A DNA stretch of 64,000 nt from Sphingopyxis sp. OPL5 (GTDB lineage: Bacteria; Pseudomonadota; Alphaproteobacteria; Sphingomonadales; Sphingomonadaceae): assembly GCF_003797775.2 (NCBI RefSeq), contig NZ_CP060725.1, forward strand, positions 2,660,001-2,724,000, in the 5' to 3' direction. How positions within the stretch are numbered: the stretch's first letter is position 1; every line of letters starts with the position of its first letter. The notes beneath the pieces are model-generated. The model saw nothing but the letters and a program-made list of their open reading frames with translations, did no database searches and had not been told where the DNA came from. Below, piece after piece: positions 16,461-26,510 of this stretch. Made by a program: the position numbers and the translations under genes.

Positions 16461-17105
16461 CTACCCCCCGTTTGTGTCGAGCGAAGCCTGTCCCGAGCCT
16501 GTCGAGGCGGTCGAGACACCCTTCCCGCGGCCAAGCATGCGGTCCTTGAACTCGAGCGCTTTTACCACACGCTCGCCGAGCCGCAAAAGCTGGAGCAGCC
16601 GTTCGGTATCGAGCCGCTCCATCTCGGCATACCAGTCGGTGAGCAGCTCGATCTGTTCGTGCATCGCCGCGATGCGTTCCTGCGCGAAGCGGTCGGCGGG
16701 GTCGGTCGCGGGCTCCATCAGCAGCGCGCGCAGCGTCGTCAGCGTCGGGTCGATCTCGCGCTTCTTGCGCTCCTCGACGAGGGTGCGGAAGATCGCCCAC
16801 ACGTCGCGCGGGGTCGCATAATAGTCGCGCCGGTCGCCGGGCAGGTGCTTCAATTGCACCAGCCGCCAGCTTGCGAGTTCTTTCAGCCCCATCGAGACGC
16901 TGCCGCGCGACAGCCCCAGCGCCTCGCTGATCTCCTCGGCATGGCGCGGACCGTCGGCGAGGAACAGCATCGCATAAATCTGTCCGACGGTGCGGTTGAT
17001 CCCCCAGCGGCTCCCCATCTCGCCGAAATGCAGGACAAAAGCCTGCGCTAGCGGGGAGAGCCGAAACGGCGGCGATGGAGAGTCGGGGGCGGAGGAGGGA
17101 TCCAC
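16461..17105 (-). CDS. GbsR/MarR-family transcriptional regulator of the cyd operon
   Basis: A 214-residue protein. The core is FVLHFGEMGSRWGINRTVGQIYAMLFLADGP (shown as the two pieces FVLHFGEMGSRWG and GQIYAMLFLADGP), then a winged helix-turn-helix EEISEALGLSRGSVSMGLKEL and wing LKHLPGDRRDYY. This matches GbsR-like MarR proteins. A helical dimer region follows. The start is GTG 17105, immediately downstream of a -10 box; the longer frame to 17201 would translate the palindromic operator. The last 18 residues (VSTASTGSGQASLDTNGG) come from an intergenic repeat. It is first in the operon with cydAB and is likely autoregulatory. The signal it senses is unknown. Confidence 0.85.
   Translation of the reverse strand: MDPSSAPDSPSPPFRLSPLAQAFVLHFGEMGSRWGINRTVGQIYAMLFLADGPRHAEEISEALGLSRGSVSMGLKELASWRLVQLKHLPGDRRDYYATPRDVWAIFRTLVEERKKREIDPTLTTLRALLMEPATDPADRFAQERIAAMHEQIELLTDWYAEMERLDTERLLQLLRLGERVVKALEFKDRMLGRGKGVSTASTGSGQASLDTNGG
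16471..16519. repeat. Intergenic repeat inserted at the 3' end of the regulator
   Basis: The block starts TTTGTGTCGAGCGAAGC and ends TCGAGACACC, forming a GTGTCGA/TCGAGACAC inverted pair around an inner CCTGTCCCGAGCCTGTCGAGG segment. It is related to the element at 11791-11859. On the minus strand it supplies the final codons of the cyd-operon regulator and sits just ahead of the cydA ribosome binding site. Confidence 0.65.
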
Positions 17106-17112
17106 GCGACTC

Positions 17113-17140
17113 GTTATAGCGTGAATTTCTGAAGTTTCAA
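17113..17140 (-). promoter_or_regulatory. Promoter of the regulator-cydAB operon
   Basis: On the minus strand a -35 box TTGAAA (17140-17135) and a -10 box TATAAC (17118-17113) are separated by 16 bases, which is close to the sigma-70 consensus. The predicted start of transcription is about 17105-17107, essentially at the GTG start codon, so the message may be leaderless. The -35 box lies inside the palindrome at 17131-17156, which suggests steric repression. Confidence 0.65.
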
Positions 17141-17156
17141 TAATTATTGAAACTTC
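17131..17156. promoter_or_regulatory. Perfect 26-base palindrome, likely operator of the cyd regulator
   Basis: A perfect inverted repeat with half-site GAAGTTTCAATAA followed by its reverse complement TTATTGAAACTTC. It is very AT-rich in an otherwise GC-rich region, in the divergent gap between the regulator gene and typA. It overlaps the regulator promoter -35 box. It is the expected size for a winged-helix dimer or dimer pair. Confidence 0.75.
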
Positions 17157-17287
17157 TTCGGCGCGCGCCACGCTCCGCAACACCTTCGCCAACTTCGGCA
17201 ATTTCGTTGCGCTGCAACAAGGCTTCTGCTAGGCGCGCGCCGATCGCGGCAGCCACTGCCGCTCCCTCACAATCAAGGCCTTTCCGC

Positions 17288-19120
17288 ATGTCTTTGCGCA
17301 ACATCGCCATCATCGCGCACGTCGATCACGGCAAAACCACCCTCGTCGACCAGCTCTTCCGTCAGTCGGGCACCTTCCGCGACAACCAGCGCGTCGAAGA
17401 GCGCGCGATGGACTCGAACGATCTCGAAAAGGAACGCGGGATCACCATTCTCGCGAAGTGCACCAGCGTCGAATGGGGCGAAGGCGCCGACCTGACGCGC
17501 ATCAACATCGTCGACACCCCCGGCCACGCCGACTTCGGCGGCGAGGTCGAGCGTATCCTCTCGATGGTCGACGGCGTCATCCTGCTTGTTGACGCCGCCG
17601 AAGGCCCGATGCCGCAGACCAAGTTCGTCACCGGCAAGGCGCTCGCGCTCGGCCTCAAGCCGATCGTCGTCGTCAACAAGATCGACCGCAGCGACGCGCG
17701 CGCCGCCGAAGTGCTCGACGAGGTGTTCGAACTGTTCCTGACGCTCGAAGCCAATGACGAACAGCTCGACTTCCCGATCCTCTACGCCTCGGGCCGCGGC
17801 GGTTTCGCGTCGGACAGCCCCGACGCGCGCGAAGGCACGCTCGAGCCTTTGTTCAAGACGATCGTCAGCCATGTCCCGACCCCGGGCCTGCCCGAAGACG
17901 GTCCCTTCACCTTCCTCGCCACGCTGCTCGACCGCGATAACTTCATCGGCCGCATCCTGACCGGCCGCGTCCAGTCGGGCACCGTCAAGGTCAACCAGCC
18001 GATCCACGCGATCGACATGGACGGCAAGGTGATCGAAACCGGCCGCGCGTCGAAGCTGCTCGCCTTCCGCGGTCTGGAGCGCGTTCCCGTCGAGGAAGCG
18101 CGCGCGGGCGACATTGTCGCGATCGCCGGGCTTTCGCAGGCGACCGTCGCCAACACTATCGCCGACACCAGCGTCAGCGAACCGATCGCCGCGCAGCCGA
18201 TCGATCCGCCGACGCTGTCGATGCGCTTTGCGGTGAACGATTCGCCGATGGCGGGCCGCGAGGGCAGCAAGGTCACGAGCCGCATGATCCGCGACCGCCT
18301 GTTCCGCGAAGCCGAAACCAATGTTGCGATCCGCATCACCGAAAGCGCCGACAAGGACAGCTTCGAAGTCGCGGGCCGCGGCGAGCTCCAGCTCGGCGTG
18401 CTCATCGAAACGATGCGCCGTGAAGGCTTCGAACTCGGCATCAGCCGCCCGCGCGTGCTGTACGGCGAGGACGAGGCCGGCAAACGCACCGAACCCTATG
18501 AAACCGTCGTCATCGACGTCGACGACGAGCATTCGGGCACGGTCGTCGAGAAGATGCAGGTCCGCAAGGCCGACCTCACCGACATGCGCCCCTCGGGCGG
18601 CGGTAAGACGCGCATCACCTTCTCGGGCCCGTCACGCGGCCTGATCGGCTATCATGGCGAATTCCTGTCCGATACCCGCGGCACCGGCATCATGAACCGC
18701 CTGTTCGAGAAATATGGCCCGTACAAGGGCAATATCGCCGGCCGCCAGAACGGCGTGCTGATCTCGAACGGCAACGGCGACGCTGTCGCTTATGCGCTTG
18801 GCCCGCTCGAAGAGCGCGGCATCCTCTTCGTCTCGCCCGGCGAGGCGCTCTATGAGGGCATGATCATCGGCGAAAATGCCAAGCCCGACGATCTCGAGGT
18901 CAACCCGATGAAGTCGAAGCAGCTCACGAACTTCCGCTCGACGGGCAAGGACGACGCGATCCGCCTGACCCCGCCGAAACGCATGACGCTCGAACAGGCG
19001 ATCGCCTATATCGACGACGACGAAATGGTCGAAGTGACCCCGAAGAACATCCGAATCCGCAAGGCGCTGCTTGACCCGCACGAGCGCAAAAAGGCCTCGC
19101 GCAAGAAGGAAATGGCATAA
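17288..19120 (+). CDS. typA: Ribosome-associated translational GTPase TypA/BipA
   Basis: A 610-residue protein starting [19 protein letters not shown] (P-loop AHVDHGKT). G2/G3 motifs include [15 protein letters not shown] and NKIDR, and the order GTP-binding, domain II, EF-G III and V-like domains, then a TypA-specific C-terminus (ending in a basic [10 protein letters not shown]) fits BipA. The length is typical. The upstream extension to 17147 would encode intergenic sequence. TypA acts on ribosome assembly and stress or cold growth. It is followed by a strong intrinsic terminator. Confidence 0.97.
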   Translation: MSLRNIAIIAHVDHGKTTLVDQLFRQSGTFRDNQRVEERAMDSNDLEKERGITILAKCTSVEWGEGADLTRINIVDTPGHADFGGEVERILSMVDGVILLVDAAEGPMPQTKFVTGKALALGLKPIVVVNKIDRSDARAAEVLDEVFELFLTLEANDEQLDFPILYASGRGGFASDSPDAREGTLEPLFKTIVSHVPTPGLPEDGPFTFLATLLDRDNFIGRILTGRVQSGTVKVNQPIHAIDMDGKVIETGRASKLLAFRGLERVPVEEARAGDIVAIAGLSQATVANTIADTSVSEPIAAQPIDPPTLSMRFAVNDSPMAGREGSKVTSRMIRDRLFREAETNVAIRITESADKDSFEVAGRGELQLGVLIETMRREGFELGISRPRVLYGEDEAGKRTEPYETVVIDVDDEHSGTVVEKMQVRKADLTDMRPSGGGKTRITFSGPSRGLIGYHGEFLSDTRGTGIMNRLFEKYGPYKGNIAGRQNGVLISNGNGDAVAYALGPLEERGILFVSPGEALYEGMIIGENAKPDDLEVNPMKSKQLTNFRSTGKDDAIRLTPPKRMTLEQAIAYIDDDEMVEVTPKNIRIRKALLDPHERKKASRKKEMA

Positions 19121-19127
19121 AATTCGA

Positions 19128-19163
19128 ACCGGCGGCCCCTCAAAAGGCCGCCGGTTTTCTTTT
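19128..19163 (+). terminator. Rho-independent terminator of typA
   Basis: A perfect 10-base stem ACCGGCGGCC (19128-19137) / GGCCGCCGGT (19146-19155) with loop CCTCAAAA is followed by TTTCTTTT. It lies 8 bases after the typA stop. Confidence 0.93.
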
Positions 19164-19230
19164 GGGCGGCGGCGGCTTGCATCGCCTGCCGCTTTCGGGG
19201 AAGCTACCGCCCTGGCTTGAAGGGGAGCCC

Positions 19231-19959
19231 ATGGCGATTGCGGTCGATACCACACCCGGCGACGGGACGAAGCTGACCCTGCCCGCGCGGCCCGAACCGC
19301 TGATCGTCGACCCGCGGGCGACCGCCGTCGTCGTGATCGACATGCAGAATGCCTATGCGTCGAAGGGCGGTTATGTCGACCTTGCGGGGTTCGACATTTC
19401 AGGTTCTGCCGGGGTGATCGGGCGGGTCGCGCAGGTGCTCACCGTCGCGCGCGGCGCGGGCATGCCGGTGGTCTATCTGCAGAACGGCTGGGACGCCGAC
19501 TATGCCGAGGCGGGCGGGCCGGGGTCGCCGAACTGGCACAAGTCGAATGCGCTGAAGACGATGCGCGCGCGGCCCGAATTGCAGGGGCAGCTTCTGGCGC
19601 GCGGCGGGTGGGATTATGAACTGGTGGAGGCGCTTGCGCCGCAGCCGGGCGACATCCGGCTACACAAGACGCGCTATTCGGCCTTCTTCAACTCACAGCT
19701 CGACAGCACCCTGCGGTCGCGCGGCATCCGCACGATCGTCTTCGTCGGCATCGCGAGCAATGTCTGCGTCGAATCGACGCTGCGCGATGCGTTCCACCTC
19801 GAATATTTTGCGGTGATGCTGGAGGACGCGACGCATCATCTGGGTCCGGACTATGTGCGCGACGCGACCGTCTATAATGTCGAAAAATTCTTTGGCTGGG
19901 TGAGCAATGTCGCCGATTTCTGCGGCAGCATCGGCCAACAACCCCGGGGAGAAGAATAG
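19231..19959 (+). CDS. rutB: Ureidoacrylate amidohydrolase RutB
   Basis: A 242-residue isochorismatase-fold hydrolase, from ATG 19231 after a GGGGAG ribosome binding site; a longer frame starts at 19162. The catalytic triad is visible: Asp in [10 protein letters not shown], Lys in [12 protein letters not shown], and Cys in [13 protein letters not shown]. In the Rut pathway RutB cleaves ureidoacrylate to aminoacrylate, CO2 and ammonia. It is first of four adjoining rut genes; the next starts on its last base. Confidence 0.93.
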   Translation: MAIAVDTTPGDGTKLTLPARPEPLIVDPRATAVVVIDMQNAYASKGGYVDLAGFDISGSAGVIGRVAQVLTVARGAGMPVVYLQNGWDADYAEAGGPGSPNWHKSNALKTMRARPELQGQLLARGGWDYELVEALAPQPGDIRLHKTRYSAFFNSQLDSTLRSRGIRTIVFVGIASNVCVESTLRDAFHLEYFAVMLEDATHHLGPDYVRDATVYNVEKFFGWVSNVADFCGSIGQQPRGEE

Positions 19960-20342
19960 TGCCGTTCGAACCGATCAACCCGCCGCAATTCCCGACCCCG
20001 ATCGCGCCCTATTCGGCCGGCGCGAAGGCCGGGAACACCGTCTATGTGTCGGGCGTGCTGGCGCTCGGCGAGGGCGGGGTGGTGCTGCATATCGGCGACG
20101 CGGCGGCGCAGACGCGGCATATCCTCGATGTCATCCGGATTACCCTCGAGGCCGCAGGCGCGACGCTCGAGGATGTCGCGATGAACCATATCTTCCTCAA
20201 GGACTTTGCCGATTATGCGGCGTTCAATGCGGTCTACGCCGACTATTTCCCGGGCGCCAAGCCCGCGCGCTACTGCATCAAGGCCGAGCTGGTGAAGGCC
20301 GACTGCCTCGTCGAGATCGCGAGCGTCGCGCACATTGGCTGA
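19959..20342 (+). CDS. rutC: Aminoacrylate deaminase RutC (RidA family)
   Basis: A 127-residue protein of the YjgF/YER057c/UK114 (RidA) family. It starts at GTG overlapping the RutB stop. PIAPYSAGAKAGNTVYVSGVLAL and the late ARYCIKAELVKADCLVEIASVAHI contain the conserved ligand-binding Arg and the CIKAEL signature of RutC. It likely removes the reactive enamine aminoacrylate. Its 3' end overlaps rutD by a few bases, which indicates tight coupling. Confidence 0.93.
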   Translation: MPFEPINPPQFPTPIAPYSAGAKAGNTVYVSGVLALGEGGVVLHIGDAAAQTRHILDVIRITLEAAGATLEDVAMNHIFLKDFADYAAFNAVYADYFPGAKPARYCIKAELVKADCLVEIASVAHIG

Positions 20343-21117
20343 GGCGGCGGGCCTCTATTATGAACTTCACGGGGCGGAGGATGCGCCGCCGCTGATCCTG
20401 TCGCCGGGGCTGGGCGGATCGGCCAGCTATTGGGCGCCCAACCTCGCCGCACTTGCAGCGGATTACCGCGTCCTGCTCTACGACCATCGCGGGACGGGGC
20501 GCAGCCGTCGCGATTTGCCACCCACGACGTCGGTCGAAGACATGGCGGCCGATGTGATCGCGTTGATGGACGCGCTGGATATCGGGGAGGCGAGCTTCGT
20601 CGGCCACGCGCTTGGTGGCATGATCGGGATCGAACTGGCGATCATGACGACGCGGATCGACCGGCTCGTTGTCGTCAACGGCTGGCGCACGCTCGACCCG
20701 CATACCGCGCGCTGCTTCGACGTCCGGCTCAACCTGCTTTGGGGTAGCGGCCCCGCCGCCTTCCTCCATGCCCAGCCGCTGTTCCTCTATCCGCCCGACT
20801 GGATTTCGGCGCATGATGCCGAACTGGTCGCCGAGGCCGAACAGCAGCTCGCGCATTTTCCCGGCGCCGCGACGGTCGAAAAACGCATCGCGGCGGTGCG
20901 CGCCTATTCGCCCGCCCTGATCGACATGACCGCGACGCCGGCATGGCTCGTTATCGCGACGCGCGACGATATGCTCGTGCCGCTCGCCAGCGCGCTCGAT
21001 GTCGCGGCGCCGGTCGGCTGGGCCGAAACGCACATCTTCGATTGGGGCGGCCACGCCTGCAACGTCACCGATCCCGAGACTTTCAACCGCGTCGTCCTCG
21101 ATTTCCTCAGGAGATAA
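20335..21117 (+). CDS. rutD: Putative aminoacrylate hydrolase RutD (alpha/beta fold)
   Basis: A 260-residue alpha/beta-hydrolase-fold protein starting at TTG 20335, within the rutC end. Compared with RutD it has ILSPGLGGSASYW, LYDHRGTGRS, and GHALGG in place of a GxSxG nucleophile elbow (RutD also has Ala there). Other matches are NGW at the cap and GGHACNVTDPETFN near the C-terminus. RutD speeds loss of toxic 3-aminoacrylate. Its gene lies between rutC and rutA here. Confidence 0.93.
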   Translation: MAEAAGLYYELHGAEDAPPLILSPGLGGSASYWAPNLAALAADYRVLLYDHRGTGRSRRDLPPTTSVEDMAADVIALMDALDIGEASFVGHALGGMIGIELAIMTTRIDRLVVVNGWRTLDPHTARCFDVRLNLLWGSGPAAFLHAQPLFLYPPDWISAHDAELVAEAEQQLAHFPGAATVEKRIAAVRAYSPALIDMTATPAWLVIATRDDMLVPLASALDVAAPVGWAETHIFDWGGHACNVTDPETFNRVVLDFLRR

Positions 21118-21120
21118 GCC

Positions 21121-22182
<1,062 letters not shown>

Positions 22183-22236
22183 CGGTCCATCTTTCCGCCA
22201 CAAACGGTCAGCAGACTGCGCGCGGGAGGAGCCGCC

Positions 22237-22737
22237 ATGAAAACATCGATATGGATCATCGCGCTCGCGGCAAGCTGCGCCGCTCCGCTGCACGCCCAGA
22301 CGGTTGGCCCCGCGCCGCACATGAATGGAATCGGCCCGGTTGAAATGGGTGGCTTTGCGGGCGCGCGCATCCGCATCTCGCTGGGCGGAAGTGGACGCGA
22401 GAAGCCGATGATCCGCGCCGGCCTGACCATCGCGCCGATGCAGCATAGCGGCGGCAGCGACCTTCGCAGTCCCAATTGGCGGATCGGCGAGGGGCTGGAG
22501 TTCGGCTTTCGCGGCGGTGATGCCGCACCGCAGCTTTCGCTCGCGGGGCTGCGGCTGACCCCGGCGCGCTATACCCCCGGCGGGCGGCCGGCGGACAAAA
22601 ACCGCAACAATCTGTCGGGCGGCACGACGACGGCGCTGGTCGTGGTCGGCGTGCTCGTCGTGGTGGGCGGGGCGCTCGCGCTTTCGGCCAGCGGCGACCC
22701 CGATAACTGCACCGGCGGCGAGTGCAACAACAACTGA
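22237..22737 (+). CDS. Secreted or membrane-anchored small protein of unknown function
   Basis: A 166-residue protein with a Sec signal peptide (MKTSIWIIALAASCAAPLHA, cleavage about 20). Its middle is Gly/Pro-rich and of medium complexity, and near the C-terminus a hydrophobic helix (TALVVVGVLVVVGGALALSAS, about 130-150) is followed by DPDNCTGGECNNN. I do not recognise the family. The C-terminal helix and Cys-pair could be a membrane anchor. It starts 54 bases after rutA with a GGAGG ribosome binding site, but nothing links it to the rut pathway. Confidence 0.6.
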   Translation: MKTSIWIIALAASCAAPLHAQTVGPAPHMNGIGPVEMGGFAGARIRISLGGSGREKPMIRAGLTIAPMQHSGGSDLRSPNWRIGEGLEFGFRGGDAAPQLSLAGLRLTPARYTPGGRPADKNRNNLSGGTTTALVVVGVLVVVGGALALSASGDPDNCTGGECNNN

Positions 22738-22913
22738 TCGTCCGGTAATCTCGCCGTCGATCAGGCAGGCGCTGCCAGTTTGGCAATGATTTTCGACGCA
22801 AAACCGGTCGGCAAACACCCATGCCGGCCCTAATGGCAAATGCGGCTTAACCCTCTTTTCACGGGCAAGACCTAGGACGGGCTGCGAGGGACCACTCGAA
22901 ACTGGGCGGCCCT

Positions 22914-23363
22914 ATGCATATGGTCCATGAAATGCGGCGACTGCGCGCCGAACATGCGGCCCTCGCCACCCTTTCGCGCTTCCTGATGGATATCGCCGCC
23001 GCGCCGCAGCCGCCGCGCCCGACCGAACTCGCCGCGGTGCGCGGCATGTTTCGCGACACGCTGGTGCGTCACCTGAAATGCGAGGACTGGGTCCTCTATC
23101 CGCGGCTTCTGGCGAGCGGCGATGCCGCCCTGAAACGGCTGGCGGGCGAATTCGTCCACGAGACGGGGCATCTGGCCGAAGAGTTCATGGCCTATGACGC
23201 GCGCTGGACGGCGGAGAATGTCGCAGGCGACTGGCCGGGTTTCTGCCGCGAAACCGAGGCGATACTCGACGCGATCGGAATGCGGATCGAGCGCGAGGAG
23301 GCCGATCTTTATCCCGCCGCCGAGCGGCTCGACACAGTGCAGCGTCGCACCGCGCGCGCCTGA
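22914..23363 (+). CDS. Hemerythrin HHE-domain protein
   Basis: A 149-residue four-helix protein. The iron-binding pattern is partly visible: EHAA (His15), RHLKCEDWVLYPR (His, Glu), HETGHLAEEF (two His) and a late EREEADLYPAAERL. HHE domains bind a di-iron site and sense or store O2, NO or iron. The third Met in the first ten residues is also possible as start; the first is taken because of spacing. It is monocistronic, and its function here is not fixed. Confidence 0.88.
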   Translation: MHMVHEMRRLRAEHAALATLSRFLMDIAAAPQPPRPTELAAVRGMFRDTLVRHLKCEDWVLYPRLLASGDAALKRLAGEFVHETGHLAEEFMAYDARWTAENVAGDWPGFCRETEAILDAIGMRIEREEADLYPAAERLDTVQRRTARA

Positions 23364-23378
23364 CGGCCATTCCGCGGC

Positions 23379-26312
23379 CTAGCGATCGCGGTTGGTCACC
23401 AGCGTAAAGGGCGCCCAGCTCGCCGGATGCGCCCAGTGCGGCTGCCATCCCTCGACCACCGACCCGTCGGCGCGCTTGCCGGTGCGCACCGCCTCCATCG
23501 CCAGCGCGAGCGCGGTCGCCGGGGTCGCGTCCTTGTTCGCGAGCGCTTCGACGGTCAGTGCCGCGGTGGCGTCGTCCGCGACGCGCCAGTGGCTCGCCAG
23601 CAGATTGCCCGCCCCCGCATAGAGGAAGCTGCGCGCAAGGCTCGACAGCGATTCGCCGCTGGCGCCCGCCTCGACCCCGGGGGTCGCGGTGTTGCACGCC
23701 GACAGCACGACCCAGCGCGCCGACAGCGACAGCGCCGCCGCCTCGCTGGCGGTGAGCAGGCCGTCGTCGGTCGCGCTCGCCTTGCCCGGCGGGGTGAGGA
23801 CGAGACCGGGCTCGGACCCGGTGCCCATTTCGCCGGGGAGCAGCCCGTGCGTCGCGAACACGACAGCGATCGCGCGGGGCAGTTCGCGGTCGGCCTTGAC
23901 CGCCGTCTCGGTCGCGTCGCGGCCGAGGCGGACGCCGCCACCGCGTGCGATCGCCGCCGACAGCCTGGTCAGTTCGGTGACGGTGCCGGGCAGCGGGTCG
24001 AGTTTGCGGAGCTTGTCGACCGACGCCATCGTCTTGTCGCCGCTCGCCAGCGTCAGCCCGCCGCCGCGTACCCCGACGCCGCCACGCTTGCGCAGCGTCC
24101 CGTCGGCGCCCCGCGCGCCGGCCTTGCCGTTGCCGACGAGGGTCGGCGCGCCATAGGCGACCAGGTCGGGACGGCGCGAAGCGGGCAGCGCGCCGCTTTC
24201 GCGCGAGGCGAGCGCGAGCGCGCTGACCGAGGGCAGGGTGACGAAGCGATAATGTTTGGCGAGCCAGTCGGTCGCGGCAAGGTCGGCCTCGGCGCCGCTT
24301 TCGGCCTCGCCCTCCGGCTCGCTCGCGACCAGCGCAGCGAGCGGCAGCCCCGCCACCGGCCCGCTCGCGACGGTGTAGATGCGTCCGCCTTCGGGCAGCG
24401 CGGCCGCGACCGGCGCGATCAGGCGCTGGTAGAGGCGCCAGGCCGCCGCACGGTCGTAGCGCGGATAGCGTTTGTCGATCGGGCTGGGGCCGCCCTTGTC
24501 CTCGGCGGCGACCAGCGCGTCATAGTCGGGCAGCGAGCAGGTATTCTCGTCGATCCGGCATTTGAGCCGCGCGACGTCGGCGGCAACGGGCGCCGCGCCG
24601 TCGTCGAAGCGGTGCCACCGCGCGCCCTGCTTCGAAATGGCGAAAGCATAATGATGCCCCTCCGACGGCAGCAGCATCAGCACCGCCTCGTCGGGCTCAA
24701 GCAATGCCTGCACCGCCGCAACGTCGATTGCCTTGGGGGTGACCAGCGTCGCATAGTCGGGAAACTCGGCGGCGATGCGCGCGTCGAGCGGCGCGAGCCG
24801 CGCTGCCGCCGCATCGAGTTCGGAGCGGAGCGCTCCTGCCTTGGCCTCGTCCTTGCCGAGCGCCATGTCGCGATAGCGCTGGTTCAGCGACACCACCGCC
24901 TGCGCGGTGTCCTGTCGCTGGCGAACCAGTTCGCCGAGGGAGCCGGTGCCGGCCAGATTGCGCGCGGCGGCCTGGTTGATCGCGTCGCCGGCATCGGTGA
25001 GCGTCAGGTCCTGCGCCGCGAGAAAGGCCTGATCCATGGCGCTATCCTGATTGCGCGCGGCCCAGCCGGCGAACATCACCATGTCGAAGGCGCCCGATTG
25101 CGGGTTGCGGCGGGTTCCGCGCGCGACCGCTTTCGCCAGCGCCGCGACGGCGGGATTGGCGTCGTCGGTGGCCAGCCCGGCCTCGCGCCGCTGACGAAGC
25201 CGGTCGGCGGCGTCGATCGCCGCCGTCAGCCCGTCGGCCTCGCGCCCCTTCACCTGCGCGCGGGCACGGGCGAGGGTGGTGAGCAGGATGATCGTATCGG
25301 TCTTGGCGTCGTACCAGCCGCCGCCGCGTTCGGCCGCGAGCTGGAGCGGCAGCGCCTCCTCGAAATAGGGCAGCGATTCTTCAGCCTTGCCCTGCCCGAG
25401 CAGCGCGAGCGCGAAATTATAGCGCGATTTCTGGGTGCCGATGTCTTCGCGGCCCTGCAGCCGTTCGCCCTCGGTCGCGGCGATGCGCCCCGGACCCTCG
25501 GCGGCGGCGAAGCGACCGGCGATATTGCGGTAATAGCTGATCTGGTTGTTCGCGAACTGGCGCTGATAGTCGTTATATGCGGGACCCGCCAGCATGACGA
25601 GCAGTGCGTCGAAAGCGCGATCGGACTCCTCGTCGCGGCGCACCAAATTCAGGGCCTCGGCATAGCGCAGTTGCAGTTCCCAATTGTCGACCGTCATCCC
25701 CGCCGCCTCGAGCTCGGCATAGGTGTCGTCGAGCGCACGCGTGACCTCGGCATAGCGGCCCTGTTCGAGCAGTTCGCGGCCATAGATTTCGAGGCTGACG
25801 CGGGCGCTGCGGGCCGGGGATGTGGTCAGCAGGCCATGCTCGGCGGCACGGCGATGGATCAACCGCGCGTGCGCCAGCCGCTCCTCATAAGACAGGCCGA
25901 GGCTCATCCAGTCGAGGAAGAATAGCTCGCTCTCGACGTCCTTGGCGGCGGCGGCGCGGGTGGCATAGCCGCGCATCTTGTTCGTCACCCGCTGGTAATC
26001 GGCGTCGCCGGGGTCGCGGTCGTCGCGAAAATAGATCCACAGCCCCGTATCGGCGCTGAACGCGTTCCGCTCCGACAAGCGGGTGCGATATTGGGCGACA
26101 AGGTCGACGAGCGCCAGCGCGGCCTGAACCTGCTCCTCGCCATTTGCCTTTTCGAACCGGGCGATCACGTCGGCAACCAGCGTGTTCGCCGCCTCGTCGC
26201 ACGGGCCGCCGTTGTCGGCGGGGCAGGGGGGCGGTTCGACCGCGAAGGCCGGCAGGGTCGATGCCGCGAGCATCGCGGCGCTAAGGGCGAAACCCGCCCG
26301 GCGTATCGTCAT
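23379..26312 (-). CDS. Secreted TPR and CHAT-domain (caspase-like) protein
   Basis: A 977-residue protein with a signal peptide (FALSAAMLAASTLPAFA). The first 560 residues are Ala-rich helical repeats with TPR-like spacing. The last roughly 300 residues are a CHAT domain: the His in VVFATHGLLPGEMG (about 822) and the Cys in VVLSACNTATPG (about 873) form the caspase-like dyad. The C-terminus is SHWRVADDATAAL...PASWAPFTLV, typical of CHAT. As the signal peptide points to the periplasm, it may be a secreted protease. It is divergent from a TonB receptor gene. The substrate is unknown. Confidence 0.9.
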   Translation of the reverse strand: MTIRRAGFALSAAMLAASTLPAFAVEPPPCPADNGGPCDEAANTLVADVIARFEKANGEEQVQAALALVDLVAQYRTRLSERNAFSADTGLWIYFRDDRDPGDADYQRVTNKMRGYATRAAAAKDVESELFFLDWMSLGLSYEERLAHARLIHRRAAEHGLLTTSPARSARVSLEIYGRELLEQGRYAEVTRALDDTYAELEAAGMTVDNWELQLRYAEALNLVRRDEESDRAFDALLVMLAGPAYNDYQRQFANNQISYYRNIAGRFAAAEGPGRIAATEGERLQGREDIGTQKSRYNFALALLGQGKAEESLPYFEEALPLQLAAERGGGWYDAKTDTIILLTTLARARAQVKGREADGLTAAIDAADRLRQRREAGLATDDANPAVAALAKAVARGTRRNPQSGAFDMVMFAGWAARNQDSAMDQAFLAAQDLTLTDAGDAINQAAARNLAGTGSLGELVRQRQDTAQAVVSLNQRYRDMALGKDEAKAGALRSELDAAAARLAPLDARIAAEFPDYATLVTPKAIDVAAVQALLEPDEAVLMLLPSEGHHYAFAISKQGARWHRFDDGAAPVAADVARLKCRIDENTCSLPDYDALVAAEDKGGPSPIDKRYPRYDRAAAWRLYQRLIAPVAAALPEGGRIYTVASGPVAGLPLAALVASEPEGEAESGAEADLAATDWLAKHYRFVTLPSVSALALASRESGALPASRRPDLVAYGAPTLVGNGKAGARGADGTLRKRGGVGVRGGGLTLASGDKTMASVDKLRKLDPLPGTVTELTRLSAAIARGGGVRLGRDATETAVKADRELPRAIAVVFATHGLLPGEMGTGSEPGLVLTPPGKASATDDGLLTASEAAALSLSARWVVLSACNTATPGVEAGASGESLSSLARSFLYAGAGNLLASHWRVADDATAALTVEALANKDATPATALALAMEAVRTGKRADGSVVEGWQPHWAHPASWAPFTLVTNRDR

Positions 26313-26385
26313 GGTTCATTCCCCGATACGCGACCCGGACGTGCTCATGCCAAGCTTTGCCGCCGCTCGCAAGCGAAGGTGCGAA

Positions 26386-26415
26386 GATGACAGTCCTCGT
26401 CGTCATCCTGTCATC
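26386..26415. promoter_or_regulatory. Inverted repeat in the CHAT/TonB-receptor intergenic gap
   Basis: GATGACAG at 26386-26393 and CTGTCATC at 26408-26415 form perfect 8-base arms around a 14-base spacer containing a further GTCATC copy. The site lies in the divergent gap of about 200 bases between the CHAT gene and the TonB receptor. It could be an operator or a hairpin; no known consensus is recognised. Confidence 0.35.
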
Positions 26416-26510
26416 GCCGGGTCATGCCTGTGCCGCTGCGCCGCAATATCGCCTCCCTAAAGCCGCGGCGCATCCCGGCGCCATTTCGGCGCGGGCAGAG
26501 GGGACTATCG

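Noticed and set aside
17106..17201. Upstream extension of the cyd-operon regulator
   Set aside because: It would translate the palindromic operator and the promoter.
23427..25925. 832-codon frame opposite the CHAT gene
   Set aside because: Antisense shadow; the minus-strand protein has signal peptide, TPR and a CHAT catalytic dyad.
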